Assembly: GCA_015523605.1 (NCBI GenBank)
Contig: WAKC01000029.1
Location: forward strand, 1-56,757
From: Candidatus Geothermarchaeota archaeon
GTDB lineage: Archaea; Thermoproteota; Nitrososphaeria; Geothermarchaeales; JDFR-13
Direction: 5' to 3'
DNA: 56,757 nt
How positions within the stretch are numbered: position 1 is the stretch's first letter; every line of letters begins with the position of its first letter. The position numbers and the translations under genes are program-made. Positions 25,144-33,629 of this stretch are shown piece by piece. The notes under the pieces were generated by a model. The model saw nothing but the letters and a program-made list of their open reading frames with translations. It ran no database searches and was not told the DNA's origin.

Positions 25144-25785
25144 TTAGAGGTTGAGCTGGGTCTTCACGATGTAGCATAACTCGGCTATCCTCCGGTCAAT
25201 TGCTATATGTGCATTATCTATTTCTATCACCATATTTGGATATGTCCTTATCACCTTCACCTTCTTACCCGGTATCAACCCTATTGAAAACATTATACTT
25301 CCCTCTTCGCCGGTGGCAACAACATATTTTATCTCACCCTCTTCATCAGGTTGGAGTTCACTAAGTCTATATATCCTTCTCTCCACCCTATCACCATTTG
25401 TTATACAGCATCTACCCATAGGGATATATTCTCCGTGGGGGCAATACCTTGGATGTCCTAATAATGTGCATAGAGCCTCCTCCACTTCCTCAGAAATTAC
25501 ATGTTCAAATTTACATGCATGTTCGCCATAGTCTTCTATCCCAAGTATATCTACGAGTAGCCTCTCTGCCAGTCTATATAGTCTTACTATCTTCTCAGCC
25601 CTTTCCCTACCACTGTCTGTTAGATATACCCTGTCATTAACAATATCTATGTATCCTTCTTCCTTCAGTATATCGAGATATTCTCCTAGTTCGGATGCAT
25701 CGACCCTGTCTCCCCTCTCCTCTCTAAGCCATATAAACTTAAGCATGTTCTCAATCTCCTCTCTATTCAGCTTGTCCCTCTTCAT
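25144..25785 (-). CDS. DtxR/MntR-family metal-dependent regulator with FeoA domain
   Basis: 213 residues from the ATG at 25785 (preceded by GGGGGTG); a longer frame to 25890 would run inside feoB. There is an N-terminal winged helix (~1-65), then a dimerisation and metal-binding domain with HACKFEHVISEEVEEAL and PRYCPHGEYIP, typical of DtxR. A C-terminal SH3-like FeoA domain (~140-205, starting at LSELQPDEEGEIKYVV) follows. Its ATG overlaps the feoB stop (ATGA), so both are made from one message. It probably represses the operon when iron is sufficient, and by shared operator perhaps cydAA'. Confidence 0.88.
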   Translation of the reverse strand: MKRDKLNREEIENMLKFIWLREERGDRVDASELGEYLDILKEEGYIDIVNDRVYLTDSGRERAEKIVRLYRLAERLLVDILGIEDYGEHACKFEHVISEEVEEALCTLLGHPRYCPHGEYIPMGRCCITNGDRVERRIYRLSELQPDEEGEIKYVVATGEEGSIMFSIGLIPGKKVKVIRTYPNMVIEIDNAHIAIDRRIAELCYIVKTQLNL

Positions 25786-27713
25786 ATGAACACCCCCAAT
25801 AGATTGAAGACTAGAAATCCAATTGTAAATGAGATCGTAAATGCGGTTAGGAGGATGGCAACTGCATATTTTAAGCCGAATTCTTTCCACATCATGGAGA
25901 ACATAGCTACACAGGGTACGAAGAGGGTTAATGTGACCATTGCCGTGATTATCTGAAGATAGTTTAGAATGCCCTCCCCAACGAGGTCATAGAGTCCAGC
26001 CGCTCCATAGTCTCTCCTAAAGAATCCATATAGAAACATTTTGGATGCATCGGGTGGCAGGCCTATGAATGATACTGGTATCGATAATGCAGCGATCAAT
26101 ATATCGAATAATCCGGTCAATCTTCCAAACCATATGAATATGCTCACAGCTATGAATATAGGTATTATCTCTGTCACATACCATCTCATTCTTGAAAATG
26201 TTTTAAGCACTATATTTTTGATTCTTGGTATTCGAAGTGGCGGTATCTCCATATATAGTATGGGGGCCCTACCAGGTATTATCCTTGATGAGATGAATCC
26301 TACAAAGAGAGAGACTATCAAGAGTATTGTGAACCATATCATAAGAGCTTGAAAGTCAGGTGCGACCGCTATAATAAGCCCCAGCTGGGCACTACATGGT
26401 ACACCGATAGAAAGGATAATGGCTGAGATTATCCTCTCTCGTTTATTACCTAGGATACGGGTTGTCAGGATAGCCATGGTGCCACAGCCCGTTCCCAATA
26501 TCAGGGGTATCGCCGCTTTTCCACTTAATCCTATCTTTTTTAAGATGGAGTCGAGAAGATACGCTGTTCTGGGTAATATTCCAGAGTCTTCCAATATTGA
26601 GAAGGAGAGGAAGAATATTGAGACTATTGGGAGGACTATTGCAACTGCATATCTTATGGCCAATGTTATGATCCCATATTCTCCTCCAAATAATTCTCTG
26701 ACCCAATAGTTCGGTATATATGTATCGAGTATTTGGTTGACATATGGATTTATATTTTCCTCGAAGAATCCCTCGAATTCATCAACAAGTATCTGAGCAC
26801 CTATTACACCCGCCATATAGTATATGAAGAGTAGTGACAATATAGCCAGTAATACGCCCCATACAGGGTTGAGGGTCAACACATCTAGTTTCGCCTTCAA
26901 CCCCTTCGTTTTAACTCTATGTTTAACTACTCTATCTAGTATCAGATTTAGATTGTAGATAAGCTCTGATATGAGTGTATGTCGAAATATGTTTGACTTT
27001 ACATATCTATCTAAATCGATCTCCAGATTCTCACCAAGCATATGTATAGTGTATTTGTCTCCTAGGAGGGCTAGGATGCTTGCCATCCTGGTGTCTATAG
27101 CTAGGTTAGTGTCTTCTAGTTCCTGCTCTAAACTTTTTATTATCTCCTCTAATTTGGGGCTGAATTTAAATATTCTACCTCTTCTTCTCTCCCTATTTTT
27201 TAATGTTTCCCTTATAACTTCCATAATCTTTTTTACTCCCCTACCCTCTACAGCGACTGTCTTAACCACTGGGATACCAAGTCTCTTACTTAATAGTTCA
27301 TCATCTATCTCTATTCCCCTTGCTTCAGCCTCATCCACCATGTTTAGAATTAGTATAACATTTAACCCGGCTTCAATCATCTCCAAGGTTAGTAGAAGTT
27401 GATTTGCTAAGTTTTTAGCATCTACTATGTGAAGTATGATATCGGCTTGTTCAATAATCCTCCTTGATACATATTCCTCATAGCTTGAAGGTATTAGGGA
27501 GTATATCCCCGGTGTATCGATAAATATGTATTCCCCTTTCTTCCCAAATGTTATATCTACAGTGGTTCCAGGATAATTTGAGATTGTGGTGTATCTCCCT
27601 GTTAATACATAAAATAGTGAGCTTTTACCTACATTAGGTCTACCAACCAGGGCTATTTTTATATATTTAGGATCGAAAATGTCAAGTTTTTGATGCCCTG
27701 AATGTGTATGCAT
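25782..27713 (-). CDS. feoB: ferrous iron transporter FeoB
   Basis: 643 residues. The N-terminal G domain has GRPNVGKSS (G1), DTPG (G3) and NMVDEAE (G4), followed by the helical GDI-like region. From ~285 on come the transmembrane domain with two Gate/nucleoside-recognition repeats, including the conserved LGTGCGTMAIL and SIGVPCSAQLG segments with Cys, and the C-terminal FVPCVAMF. It imports Fe2+ across the membrane. The leader carries AGGAGGG about ten bases before ATG, and a 13-bp operator lies 18 bases upstream. It is the first gene of an operon with the DtxR-FeoA regulator; no separate feoA exists here because that domain is fused. Confidence 0.93.
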   Translation of the reverse strand: MHTHSGHQKLDIFDPKYIKIALVGRPNVGKSSLFYVLTGRYTTISNYPGTTVDITFGKKGEYIFIDTPGIYSLIPSSYEEYVSRRIIEQADIILHIVDAKNLANQLLLTLEMIEAGLNVILILNMVDEAEARGIEIDDELLSKRLGIPVVKTVAVEGRGVKKIMEVIRETLKNRERRRGRIFKFSPKLEEIIKSLEQELEDTNLAIDTRMASILALLGDKYTIHMLGENLEIDLDRYVKSNIFRHTLISELIYNLNLILDRVVKHRVKTKGLKAKLDVLTLNPVWGVLLAILSLLFIYYMAGVIGAQILVDEFEGFFEENINPYVNQILDTYIPNYWVRELFGGEYGIITLAIRYAVAIVLPIVSIFFLSFSILEDSGILPRTAYLLDSILKKIGLSGKAAIPLILGTGCGTMAILTTRILGNKRERIISAIILSIGVPCSAQLGLIIAVAPDFQALMIWFTILLIVSLFVGFISSRIIPGRAPILYMEIPPLRIPRIKNIVLKTFSRMRWYVTEIIPIFIAVSIFIWFGRLTGLFDILIAALSIPVSFIGLPPDASKMFLYGFFRRDYGAAGLYDLVGEGILNYLQIITAMVTLTLFVPCVAMFSMMWKEFGLKYAVAILLTAFTISFTIGFLVFNLLGVFI

Positions 27714-27730
27714 CGGGTCTTACCCTCCTT

Positions 27731-27743
27731 ATAACGGTGTTAT
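27731..27743. promoter_or_regulatory. ATAACGGTGTTAT operator before feoB
   Basis: Same 13-base palindrome as before cydA, here 18 bases upstream of the feoB ATG (minus-strand gene), between a TATA-like TTTATATT around 27755 and the ribosome site. Position near the expected transcription start fits repression. The flanking bases (T before, A after) extend the palindrome by one pair at this site. Confidence 0.6.
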
Positions 27744-27878
27744 ACATTAGGACAATATAAACAATCTAAATTAAATCGTTCTGTATATACCAAGAATATA
27801 TACCTTAGTATTTACTATAGACCATCAATCCCACGATAGTCCTATCTTTTAAAGTTTATAGTATGAATCTCTATCTAT

Positions 27879-29015
27879 GTGAATATATTCATTGATGCCT
27901 TGGATAGAAAGGTTAAATTTAGAGATAAACTCTTACATGATTTCAATATAAACACTAGAAAATCGGTTAGGGATTGGCATGCACGTAGACGGCCTATAGC
28001 ATGCGGATTAACCATCCATACTGGTGTGGGATGTCCATTCCAATGTAAATATTGCTACATCTATTCCATGGGGTTCCCAAAGAAGATAGACAGATATCCG
28101 CTGGAGCCGGAAGAAGTTGTACATGCCATATTATCAAATCCATGGTTTGTCCCAGGTAGGTATGGGACGTTTTTGGCGTTGGGCTCTGTAACCGAGCCTT
28201 TCCATCCCAAGACGTTGGAATATACGTTGACACTGATTTCACTTATTAGTAAATATCTTGGGAATCCCACACAGCTCTCTACTAAGGTAGGTGTATCCGA
28301 TGATACTGCAGAATTGATTAGGAGATACAATAGAAATATTAGTATTTTGTATTCAGTAACCACCTTAAAATATAGGAAGGTGATTGAGCCTTATGCTCCT
28401 GAGGTTGAAGAAAGGTTTGGATCTATGGGATTGTTAAATAGATATGGGATACATGTGACCCTATTTGTTAGGCCAATCTTACCTGGGGTCACAGATATTG
28501 AAAATAAGGATATTTTAGGAAGGTCAAGAGAGCATGGTATAAATCGGGTGTTATATGGTTCGCTTAGAGTTAATGATGCTATTTATAATGAGCTGGTCAA
28601 AACGGGTATAAGAGATTTAATAAGAGAGTTGGAGAAGAGGCTTCCTTCTAAGAGTTTAGGGAGTCGACAGGAGTATATCCATGCATCGGATGTTAAGGAT
28701 AGGTTAGTTGAAGAGGCTAGGGAATATGGCTTTAAAATATATCCCTCTGCATGCTCCGCTAATATAGATGCATACAACTCCTCATGTTATATGTGTAGAT
28801 TCGGTCCTTGTGGTGATTTGAATAAGTTGCCAATTGTGGATGAAGCCTCTGTAATAGAATTCATTGAATATTTAGGTATAAAGGGTAAGGTGGCTCTTCT
28901 AGATATAGACAAATCTGGAATTAAATTGAAACTTAAGTCATCTGGTAGGGATGTCAAATTATTCCTGGAGTATGTTAAGACCGTCTCGCGACGCATGATA
29001 TATGTATCCAGATAA
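27879..29015 (+). CDS. radical SAM protein (spore-photolyase-like)
   Basis: 378 residues from a GTG. The [4Fe-4S] motif is GCPFQCKYCYIY (CxxxCxxC, Cys 52, 56, 59), followed by a TIM-barrel-like region with LALGSVTEPFHP and STKVGVSD typical of SPL/COG1533-type radical SAM proteins. A second Cys group near the C-terminus (ACS...SCYMCRFGPCGD) could hold an auxiliary cluster. Reaction unknown; this family includes DNA photoproduct lyases and many uncharacterised archaeal members. Divergent from feoB, with its own upstream region. Confidence 0.85.
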   Translation: MNIFIDALDRKVKFRDKLLHDFNINTRKSVRDWHARRRPIACGLTIHTGVGCPFQCKYCYIYSMGFPKKIDRYPLEPEEVVHAILSNPWFVPGRYGTFLALGSVTEPFHPKTLEYTLTLISLISKYLGNPTQLSTKVGVSDDTAELIRRYNRNISILYSVTTLKYRKVIEPYAPEVEERFGSMGLLNRYGIHVTLFVRPILPGVTDIENKDILGRSREHGINRVLYGSLRVNDAIYNELVKTGIRDLIRELEKRLPSKSLGSRQEYIHASDVKDRLVEEAREYGFKIYPSACSANIDAYNSSCYMCRFGPCGDLNKLPIVDEASVIEFIEYLGIKGKVALLDIDKSGIKLKLKSSGRDVKLFLEYVKTVSRRMIYVSR

Positions 29016-29031
29016 TATTAACTTTTATGTA

Positions 29032-29607
29032 TCACGTTCTCTCCATTTTCTTAAGGTATTTCGTCTGTATAACCTTCCCTATAATTATCAATATAGATGC
29101 TATGAGAACAATGAGGTAAGAGGAAGTGAAGTAAGCTTTTGACGGTGTATATACGTTGATAGGTCCATATTGAGTATCTATCTCCATGTATAGAGTAGAT
29201 TCGCCTATAACTGGTATGGTGATTCCTACGTAGGTTTCTGCGATGGTAACCCCCATATATATGCTTATCAGGAAGCCAAATGCCATTAAAATAGGCTTAT
29301 ATCCAAGGAGATATGTTGACAGCTTTTTTCTGGGGATAATAGAGGCTATGATAGTTGATATACCCACCCACAGCATGGAGATATAACCAGATAGAACTAT
29401 GTATTCGATTATCGGTACATAAACCGGCTTTCCCAATATGGTTATGTCTATATTATATGGTGCTACTGATGCGTAGAAACTGGGGTTCTCCCCTAATCCC
29501 TTTATGATCCACCATGCCTCTCCCCTAAAGAGTATATATAGGAAGATTATTCCACCGATAAAGGCGGGCAGATTAATCCTATCTCCAAGGATGAGTTTAG
29601 TGGTCAT
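29032..29607 (-). CDS. four-helix membrane protein of unknown function
   Basis: 191 residues with about four hydrophobic helices (LPAFIGGIIFLYILF, IEYIVLSGYISMLWVGISTII, PILMAFGFLISIYMG, SYLIVLIASILIIIGKVI) and a short basic tail. Its ATG overlaps the stop of the upstream gene (ATGA), so it is co-translated with the surface protein at 29604-30488. Probably its membrane partner. No family recognised. Confidence 0.75.
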   Translation of the reverse strand: MTTKLILGDRINLPAFIGGIIFLYILFRGEAWWIIKGLGENPSFYASVAPYNIDITILGKPVYVPIIEYIVLSGYISMLWVGISTIIASIIPRKKLSTYLLGYKPILMAFGFLISIYMGVTIAETYVGITIPVIGESTLYMEIDTQYGPINVYTPSKAYFTSSYLIVLIASILIIIGKVIQTKYLKKMERT

Positions 29608-30488
29608 GTTGATGCTCCTCCATCCACATATTCTCTGACATTTATCTCAAACCTATATCCAAAGATTTCGATCTCAAGCGTACCTACTATGAGAAGGGTG
29701 GTCAATCTTCCCTCCCTGTCAATCAATAACGAGATAGCGTCCCTTGTCAAGGTGGATGTAAGGGTTATGATGTCATCCGCCTTTTGATTTATTGTAATTG
29801 TCTTTTCAAGTGTGAAGGTTGTTATCCACTCCTCATTGGAAGTATAGAGATCAAGATTCATCCCGACAATTTTTATGGGGATGAAGGTTGGATTATATAC
29901 CAGGACTTCAATTTTAATTTCATTTCCTATAATCTGGATGTTTTTAATTGAAACTTGAATACCTGATGGGTCTATATTTAGATTATCTTTATTTAACCAT
30001 ATTTGGTAGGTGAATGGTGCTATAACTTTTGATGATAAAACGGTTAATGTGAATCGTCCCTCAATTTTAAATATACTATTGTCAGACTCAATAACAGTTT
30101 TAACCAACCTAGCTATAGATTCACTTTCAAATTCAATTTTAATTATGAATTCCTTTTGTTCCTGTGCTTTCAAATATATGTCTTCTTCTAAAGATATGTT
30201 TCCGTATTTTTGGCCCTCCAAATCAGTTAAATAGCCTTTAAGCTCCAATATTTCTACATCAATCTCTCCAGAATTTGTGATTAATCCCTTGATGTAAAGT
30301 GTTTTATTTTGTAGTGAATAATCGTTAAGAGTTAATTTGAAATCGATTTTCGGCGGTTCATAGGTGGGTGTTGTTAGTGCCTCTATATCCCAATCGTAGA
30401 TATAGAGACCATATATTATTGGGGAGATAACTAGTAATGTTGTGAGGATGCTGAACAAAAGCTTTAATAGTCTACCTCCACTCTTCAT
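29604..30488 (-). CDS. membrane-anchored surface protein with LEA14/WHy-like beta domains
   Basis: 294 residues. One N-terminal helix (LLFSILTTLLVISPIIYGLYI) anchors a beta-rich extracytoplasmic part. Two repeats of about 110 residues share patterns such as LYIKGLITNSGEIDVEILELKGYL and IKIEVLVYNPTFIPIKIVGMNLDL, which resemble the LEA14/WHy type (polar-residue NxG/NPT turns between long strands). First gene of a two-gene operon with a four-helix membrane protein. Could be an adhesive or stress-related surface component; function is not known. Confidence 0.7.
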   Translation of the reverse strand: MKSGGRLLKLLFSILTTLLVISPIIYGLYIYDWDIEALTTPTYEPPKIDFKLTLNDYSLQNKTLYIKGLITNSGEIDVEILELKGYLTDLEGQKYGNISLEEDIYLKAQEQKEFIIKIEFESESIARLVKTVIESDNSIFKIEGRFTLTVLSSKVIAPFTYQIWLNKDNLNIDPSGIQVSIKNIQIIGNEIKIEVLVYNPTFIPIKIVGMNLDLYTSNEEWITTFTLEKTITINQKADDIITLTSTLTRDAISLLIDREGRLTTLLIVGTLEIEIFGYRFEINVREYVDGGAST

Positions 30489-30657
30489 AGTTTGATCTTC
30501 CCTTTAATTATTAAAGTAGTATTTAGTAAATAACAAATTAGATGCTTAAGGCGGTTATCGTCTTATTAAACATTTTGTGGGAGAATGCCATACTAAATTC
30601 TTTCGATTGGTACAATTAATTACGGATCTTAACTAGTAAAGTCTTTTGGTGGCTGTT

Positions 30658-31083
30658 ATGGCTGTACACATCTATAGGTCGGTCGCATATTGGAATGAGA
30701 CTGATGCGGCTGGTATAGTTCATTTCTCAAATTTCTTCAGGTTTTGTGAGAGGGCGGAGGAAGATTTCTGGATCAGTAAGTATGGAGGGTTGAATGAGGC
30801 TAGGAAGAAGTTTGATGTACTCTTTCCAAGGGTTAGGGCCGAGTGTAACTTCTACTTCCCTATATATCCGTATGATAGGTTCAGGGTGGAGATTGAGGAT
30901 ATTATAATTGGGAATAGCAGTATAACCTATAGACATAAGATTTATAACGAGTCGAAGGGGGATAGATTGTCGGCAGAATGTGTCATAACTGTGGTATGTG
31001 TGGATAGGGTGAGTATGAAGAGTAGGCAGCTTCCTGATGAAGTAAGGAGTTTCCTCATTAGACATGGGGGTAGAGAAAAATAG
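30658..31083 (+). CDS. acyl-CoA thioesterase, 4HBT hotdog family
   Basis: 141 residues from the ATG at 30658, preceded by GGTGG; the GTG at 30646 overlaps that site. YWNETDAAGIVHFSNFFRF (~10-28) holds the catalytic Asp of the 4-hydroxybenzoyl-CoA thioesterase family, followed by the long hotdog helix FCERAEEDFW. Hydrolyses a thioester, probably an acyl-CoA. The next gene is 36 bases downstream on the same strand. Confidence 0.88.
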   Translation: MAVHIYRSVAYWNETDAAGIVHFSNFFRFCERAEEDFWISKYGGLNEARKKFDVLFPRVRAECNFYFPIYPYDRFRVEIEDIIIGNSSITYRHKIYNESKGDRLSAECVITVVCVDRVSMKSRQLPDEVRSFLIRHGGREK

Positions 31084-31119
31084 GTTTTTCATTATATCGT
31101 TAAAATATTTATTGTGGGG

Positions 31120-31512
31120 ATGGAGGGGTATCTACGCGTAGATTGTTCGAGATGTGATGTAAAATGTTGCATAGATCAGAGGGTAATCCTTTCTGAAAGG
31201 GATATAGACCTATTGGTTTCTAAGGGTTATAAATTAGATTCATTTGCTGTTAAAAGAGGATCTTTTTATTATCTCCGTGAATATGGTGGTAAATGTGTTT
31301 TTTATGATGAAATGGGGAGGAGATGTAGGATATATGAATATAGGCCTCTAGTATGCAGATTATATCCATTAGTCTATCAGGATAAACATGTGATCCTCGA
31401 CATTGAAAACTGTCCAGAAGCTAAAAATATTGGGGAAGACGAGCTGTGGAATGCTATTCCAGACTTGATCGAGCTCGTATTCAACCTTAAAAAGGGATAT
31501 TCAAAGTATTAG
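31120..31512 (+). CDS. YkgJ-family zinc/iron-cluster-binding protein
   Basis: About 130 residues from the ATG at 31120 (GTG at 31114 possible). Eight conserved Cys positions of the YkgJ (UPF0153) family are visible: CSRCDVKCC near the N-terminus, GGKCVFYD, RRCRIYEYRPLVCRLYP and the final ENCPEA. The family is thought to bind a metal or Fe-S cluster; reaction unknown. It converges on adenine deaminase. Confidence 0.85.
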   Translation: MEGYLRVDCSRCDVKCCIDQRVILSERDIDLLVSKGYKLDSFAVKRGSFYYLREYGGKCVFYDEMGRRCRIYEYRPLVCRLYPLVYQDKHVILDIENCPEAKNIGEDELWNAIPDLIELVFNLKKGYSKY

Positions 31513-31531
31513 ACAATTTAAAGTGTCTAGT

Positions 31532-33325
31532 TCATACAATCAAGTCTACGAATTTCTGTCTTGATACGCTGTAGAGACCTTTATCGCTCAGCCTTATCTC
31601 TGGTATGACTACCAATGCTATCATGCTAAGGGTCATGAAGGGGGATACCCATCTACACCCTAACTCCCTCCAAATTTTATACATATCCATAATTTCTCTA
31701 GCCACTTCCTGGTATGGCCTATCTGACATCAGACCTGCGATCGGTAGAGGTATCTCAGAAACTATCTCACCATCAACTACTGTGACTATACCCCCATTCA
31801 ACTCTATTACGTGGTTAGCGGCTCTAGCCATATCCTCCTCATTTGTTCCGACAACTATTATATTGTGGCTGTCATGAGCAACTGTAGAGGCTATCGCACC
31901 CTTTCTCCATCCAAACCCCTCTATAAAGCCCATACTATATCCGCCTCTCCCCGTATACCTCTCGACCACCGCAGCCTTATATATCATCTTCTCGGGGTTC
32001 GAGACTAGATTGCCCTCGACGACCTCGACCTCTCTAACAACCTCTCTAGTCAGTATGTTCCCTTCTATAGCCTGTATAACCCTAACCTTTACCTTCTCAG
32101 TCTCACCATCATAAGGTATTATAAAGTCTTCAGGGGTGAACCTCCTCTTTACATTGACCGTCTCTGTTGCCCATGTAGGATATGTATATCTTGGAATATC
32201 TCGGAGTAGTCTCCCTTCCCTAGCAACTAGTTCTCCCCCAATAAAAACTGTGTGGACTTTAACCCTCGTCAAGTCCCTAAGTAAAACTATATCTGCATAT
32301 CTGGAGGGTGCTATTGAGCCTATCTGGTCAGCCATTTTATAGTGTTCAGCGGGGTTTAAGGTCGCCATCTGAACAGCTGTTATAGGGTCTACCCCCTCCT
32401 CGATAGCCCTCCTCACAGCGTTATCCATATGGCCTATGGTCACTATAGAGTCCGCCTCCCTATCATCAGTAGCTAGGCATACATGTCTAGGGTCTAATCT
32501 AGCCTCGGTCACAGCTTTTATAGTCTCTTTAATGTCTAGCCAGGCTGAACCCTCTCTACAATATACATACATTCCTCTACGGATTCTCTCGATAACCTCT
32601 TCTTTAGTTGTCGACTCATGAGTGGATGAGATACCTGCAGCTAGATATGCATTCAACTCTCTATCCATAAGCATTGGATCATGCCCCTCTACTATCTTAC
32701 CTTCCCTATGGGTTATCTTTAACTCCTGCATAACCTTTTCATCGAGGTTTAAAACCCCTGGGAAGTTCATCATCTCCCCAAGTGCTACAGTCTCATCCCA
32801 CTTCATAGCCTCTAAAATATCATTCGGAGTTATCTCTGAGCCTGTAGTCTCGATATTCCCACTTGATGCAGGTACGCAAGATGGGACTGTGAGGAACACC
32901 CTTAGAGGTGTGTTTCTAGCCTCTTCTAACATCAATCTAACTCCTTTAAGGCCTAGGACATTTGCTATCTCATGATTATCTATGAATACCGTTGTTGTAC
33001 CACGTGGTATAACCATCTTAGAGAACTCTGTTAAGGTTGTCATGCTACTCTCTATATGAATATGTGGATCTATGAATCCTGGTGTGGCATACATTCCATC
33101 CGCATCATACACCACCGTCTCCCCGCCTATTGTGTGTGAGGCGTCCTCCCCAATATATGCTATCCTATCCTTGTATACAGCTATATCCCATCCCTCGAGT
33201 ATCTCCTTCGAATGTACATTAACTAGTCTAGTGTTTTTGATAACTAGTGTGGCTTTCTTCCTTCCTTGGGCAACCATTATCAAGTCTTTGAATATCTCCC
33301 ATAGCTTAGAAGGTTTTCTACTCAT
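31532..33325 (-). CDS. ade: adenine deaminase
   Basis: 597 residues, the usual length. Amidohydrolase metal site GFIDPHIHIESSM (~84-96), VEGHDPML, ISSTHESTTKEE, ATDDREADS and the C-terminal domain with TVAHDSHNIIVVGTNEEDM match Ade-type enzymes that hydrolyse adenine to hypoxanthine and NH3 in purine salvage. The Mn/Fe ligand set (HxH, E, D) looks complete. It stands alone, converging on the YkgJ-family gene. Confidence 0.93.
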   Translation of the reverse strand: MSRKPSKLWEIFKDLIMVAQGRKKATLVIKNTRLVNVHSKEILEGWDIAVYKDRIAYIGEDASHTIGGETVVYDADGMYATPGFIDPHIHIESSMTTLTEFSKMVIPRGTTTVFIDNHEIANVLGLKGVRLMLEEARNTPLRVFLTVPSCVPASSGNIETTGSEITPNDILEAMKWDETVALGEMMNFPGVLNLDEKVMQELKITHREGKIVEGHDPMLMDRELNAYLAAGISSTHESTTKEEVIERIRRGMYVYCREGSAWLDIKETIKAVTEARLDPRHVCLATDDREADSIVTIGHMDNAVRRAIEEGVDPITAVQMATLNPAEHYKMADQIGSIAPSRYADIVLLRDLTRVKVHTVFIGGELVAREGRLLRDIPRYTYPTWATETVNVKRRFTPEDFIIPYDGETEKVKVRVIQAIEGNILTREVVREVEVVEGNLVSNPEKMIYKAAVVERYTGRGGYSMGFIEGFGWRKGAIASTVAHDSHNIIVVGTNEEDMARAANHVIELNGGIVTVVDGEIVSEIPLPIAGLMSDRPYQEVAREIMDMYKIWRELGCRWVSPFMTLSMIALVVIPEIRLSDKGLYSVSRQKFVDLIV

Positions 33326-33384
33326 TTTCCTAAATATGTAAATATTTCCAATATCTATATGTCAAATTTTAAACATAGATTTAA

Positions 33385-33624
33385 TTATTCCAGCATATCA
33401 AGTATATTTTTCTCAATGAGTATCTTTACAACTATCACATATGGTATGGATAGTATGTCCTCCGGATTGTTATATTGGAAGGTGAGATGCCTATTCATCC
33501 GTAGCTCGTTTATCATCCAATCTATGGCTTTCCAATATCTTCTATCCATCTTCCTCTTAAGTTTTCTAAGTCTCTGTATCTCCTCGTTAATAAGCCCTGA
33601 TGCACTAGGTATTGTGCGTCCCAT
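33385..33624 (-). CDS. small helical protein linked to the RadA-like gene
   Basis: 79 residues from the ATG at 33624, with a strong ribosome site (AGGTGAT) overlapping the end of the upstream RadA-like gene. Mostly helical and charged (EEIQRLRKLKRKMDRRYWKAI), without Cys or membrane segments. A small helical gene next to an inactivated RadA paralogue is, as I recall, characteristic of the PolB2-associated gene set of Thermoproteota. It would then act in DNA repair or polymerase regulation. Confidence 0.65.
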   Translation of the reverse strand: MGRTIPSASGLINEEIQRLRKLKRKMDRRYWKAIDWMINELRMNRHLTFQYNNPEDILSIPYVIVVKILIEKNILDMLE

Positions 33625-33629
33625 TATAA

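Noticed and set aside
25783-25890. Longer N-terminus for the DtxR-FeoA regulator
   Set aside because: The extension lies wholly within feoB coding sequence; the ATG at 25785 has a GGGGGTG site and gives the normal family N-terminus.
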